Shown here: positions 62,383 to 64,000 of the stretch, one piece after another
Position numbering within the stretch: the stretch's first letter is position 1
Layout: every line of letters begins with the position of its first letter
Source: Cyclobacteriaceae bacterium
Lineage (GTDB): Bacteria; Bacteroidota; Bacteroidia; Cytophagales; Cyclobacteriaceae
DNA length: 64,000 bases
Reading direction: 5' to 3'
Assembly (NCBI GenBank): GCA_029858965.1
Contig: JAOUDZ010000012.1
Location: forward strand, 1-64,000
Program-made: the position numbers and the translations under genes
Notes under the pieces: model-generated
Database searches by the model: none
What the model was told of the DNA's origin: nothing
The model's input: the letters and a program-made list of their open reading frames with translations, nothing else

Positions 62383-64000
62383 TCAAACAAACTCCTTATA
62401 CTGCATTCTGTGAAGTTGTGCATAATAGCCGTCATGCGTCAAGAGTTCCTCATGACGACCCACTTCCTTAATTTCACCATGATCAAGGACAATAATTTTA
62501 TCGGCTTTTTGTATGGTTGATAAACGATGCGCAATAACAATGGAAGTCCGGCCGCTCATCATTTTCTCTATAGCATGCTGAATCATTTCCTCTGTTTCAC
62601 TGTCGACAGATGAAGTAGCTTCATCCAATACCAATATTTTTGGGTCATAGACCATAGCACGAATGAAAGATATTAATTGCCTTTGACCGACGCTAAGGGT
62701 AGCTCCCCGTTCCATCACATTATATGCAAGTTTACCGGGAAGCCGATCAATGAATCGTCTTGCGCCTACCAAATCTGCGGCATGCCAAACCATCTCTTCT
62801 GTAACCTCACTATTGCCCAGGGTAATGTTGTTGAGAATGGTGTCCGAGAAAAGGAAAACATCCTGAAGTACCACGCCAATGTTTTTACGCAAGGTACCAA
62901 GATCATAGTCTTTTATATCTACTCCATCAACCTGGATAGCGCCACGGTTTATTTCATAAAAACGATTAAGCAAATTGATTATCGATGATTTTCCTGCACC
63001 TGTTGCGCCTACCAGGGCAATGGTTTCACCGGATTTAATATCGAGGTTAATATCCTTTAAAACATACGCGGCATCATTGTAGGCAAACCACACATGATCA
63101 AACCTCACATCACCTCTTACATGTTCTGCTTTCACTACACCGTTGTTCTGAACGTGTTCCGTGGAATCCAGCAAATTCAATATGCGCGAAGAGCTTACGA
63201 TGCCCATTTGCAAGGTGTTGTACCGGTCAGCAATCATTCGTATCGGTCGGAAAAACATCTGAATGTACATGATAAAAGCGATAAGCTTCCCGATCGTGAT
63301 ACCCGTTTCTTCATAATTGATCACACCCTTGGCACCATACCACACGAGCAAACCTATCCCCGCTGCCGCTATAATTTCCGCTACTGGAAAATATATGGAG
63401 TAGTATAGCACCGATCGAAGGTTTGCCTGTTTGTGGTCGTTATTGATTTCATTGAATTTTTCGAATTCCCGCTGCTCACTTCCAAAAATCTGTACGATGT
63501 TCATTCCTGTAATGTGTTCCTGGACAAAAGTATTTAAGTTAGCCACTGCGTTACGAACGTCATTAAAGGCCACCTTAATCTTCTCTTTAAATACATAGGT
63601 GCTGATGAGCAACAAAGGAATGGTAGACAAACTAAGCAGCGCCAGTCTCCAGTCCTGATAGAACATAAACCCAAGAATAAAAATAATTTGGAGAAGGTCG
63701 CCAACCATGGCAGCAAGGCCTTCGCTAAAAACGTCCGCCAGCGTTTCAACGTCAGAAATAGTTCTGGTGACGAGTCTACCTATTGGGGTTCTATCAAAAA
63801 AGGAAAGTCGGAGTCCGATAATATGTGCATATAATTTGGCGCGTATATCGCGAATCACCTGTTGTCCAAGCCAGCCTGATATATAGGTATGCGCGTACTG
63901 GACAATGGCATTAAAAATCAAAAGCCCGGCTAATAACATCATCATCGCCACCATGGCTTCATAATTACCGACCGAAACATCACGATCCAGGGTATATTGT
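62383..64000 (-). CDS. ABC exporter, fused permease and ATPase, partial (N-terminus off window)
   Basis: The frame is open to the right edge of the window (last complete codon ends at 63999), giving about 538 visible residues. Missing are the first 50 to 60 residues. The permease part shows FFDRTPIGRLVTRTISDVETL; the ATPase has Walker A GATGAGKSS, Q-loop VVLQDVFLFS, a degenerate signature LSVGQRQL in place of LSGGQ, Walker B ILVLDEATSSVD and switch HRLST. It is of the MsbA/MdlB group and could pair with the exporter at 59169, which has the normal LSGGQ. It lies 67 bases upstream of the paired barrel genes. Confidence 0.93.
   Translation of the reverse strand, partial: QYTLDRDVSVGNYEAMVAMMMLLAGLLIFNAIVQYAHTYISGWLGQQVIRDIRAKLYAHIIGLRLSFFDRTPIGRLVTRTISDVETLADVFSEGLAAMVGDLLQIIFILGFMFYQDWRLALLSLSTIPLLLISTYVFKEKIKVAFNDVRNAVANLNTFVQEHITGMNIVQIFGSEQREFEKFNEINNDHKQANLRSVLYYSIYFPVAEIIAAAGIGLLVWYGAKGVINYEETGITIGKLIAFIMYIQMFFRPIRMIADRYNTLQMGIVSSSRILNLLDSTEHVQNNGVVKAEHVRGDVRFDHVWFAYNDAAYVLKDINLDIKSGETIALVGATGAGKSSIINLLNRFYEINRGAIQVDGVDIKDYDLGTLRKNIGVVLQDVFLFSDTILNNITLGNSEVTEEMVWHAADLVGARRFIDRLPGKLAYNVMERGATLSVGQRQLISFIRAMVYDPKILVLDEATSSVDSETEEMIQHAIEKMMSGRTSIVIAHRLSTIQKADKIIVLDHGEIKEVGRHEELLTHDGYYAQLHRMQYKEFV

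Overview
The window reads as ordinary chromosome from a member of the Bacteroidota, most likely Cytophagales (Cyclobacteriaceae-like). The signs are lineage families (DUF4270, DUF4834, a type IX secretion C-terminal domain, a long NusB, a GT5-like protein beside DUF4270 and glmS), many lipoprotein signals, no evident Shine-Dalgarno sequences, and recurrent TAnnTTTG promoter elements of the Bacteroidota housekeeping sigma factor. Both ends cut through genes: panC on the left and an ABC exporter on the right. No insertion sequence, prophage, CRISPR array, rRNA or toxin/defence island was seen. The one RNA gene is an initiator tRNA-Met.

Layout. 1-6.1 kb: panC diverges from an operon of a degenerate starch-synthase-like protein, a DUF4270 lipoprotein and glmS; an M20 amidohydrolase converges on it. 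6.2-13.6 kb: a secreted block with two DUF1080 (3-keto-glycoside hydrolase-type) proteins, a beta-propeller/cytochrome c protein and an M28 peptidase. 13.7-22.2 kb, minus strand: a small membrane protein, SPOR lipoprotein, secA, dapF, DUF4834 and carB. 22.4-29.7 kb: GMC oxidoreductase, T9SS-exported subtilase, M19 dipeptidase, cytochrome b5-like protein. 29.8-32.6 kb: overlapping kinase-murQ-unknown operon for amino-sugar recycling, then SprT-like protein. 32.7-35.4 kb: a tiny lipoprotein with its own terminator, der, era, and tRNA-fMet. 35.6-45.6 kb: small secreted protein, Na+/H+ antiporter, two convergent L,D-transpeptidases, 2-keto-3-deoxygalactonate kinase plus sugar porter, an outer membrane barrel, purine nucleoside phosphorylase and a sugar epimerase-type TIM barrel. 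45.7-54.5 kb: a large SGNH/propeller/cytochrome c lipoprotein and a complete RND tripartite efflux operon. 54.5-58.7 kb: the coaE-ybbR-yajC-DUF1573-ytxH-nusB block. 59.2-64 kb: two ABC exporters flanking two paralogous outer membrane proteins.

How it fits together. Most genes serve housekeeping: cofactors (panC, coaE), amino-sugar and cell wall metabolism (glmS, dapF, MurK-like kinase, murQ, two L,D-transpeptidases), protein export (secA, yajC), ribosome biogenesis GTPases (era, der), pyrimidine/arginine and purine metabolism (carB, nucleoside phosphorylase). Superimposed is a scattered set of secreted oxidative sugar enzymes (DUF1080 proteins, two cytochrome c/propeller proteins, GMC oxidoreductase, epimerase-type TIM barrel, sugar porter, keto-sugar kinase) which may form a 3-keto-sugar route; that is inference.

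I did not find a clear new system. The best candidates are the large heme lipoprotein whose SGNH domain lacks recognisable catalytic residues, the GT5-like protein lacking its substrate-binding motif, and a GC-rich, structured, apparently coding extension past the UAG stop of the epimerase-like gene at a CTT-TAG-C site.
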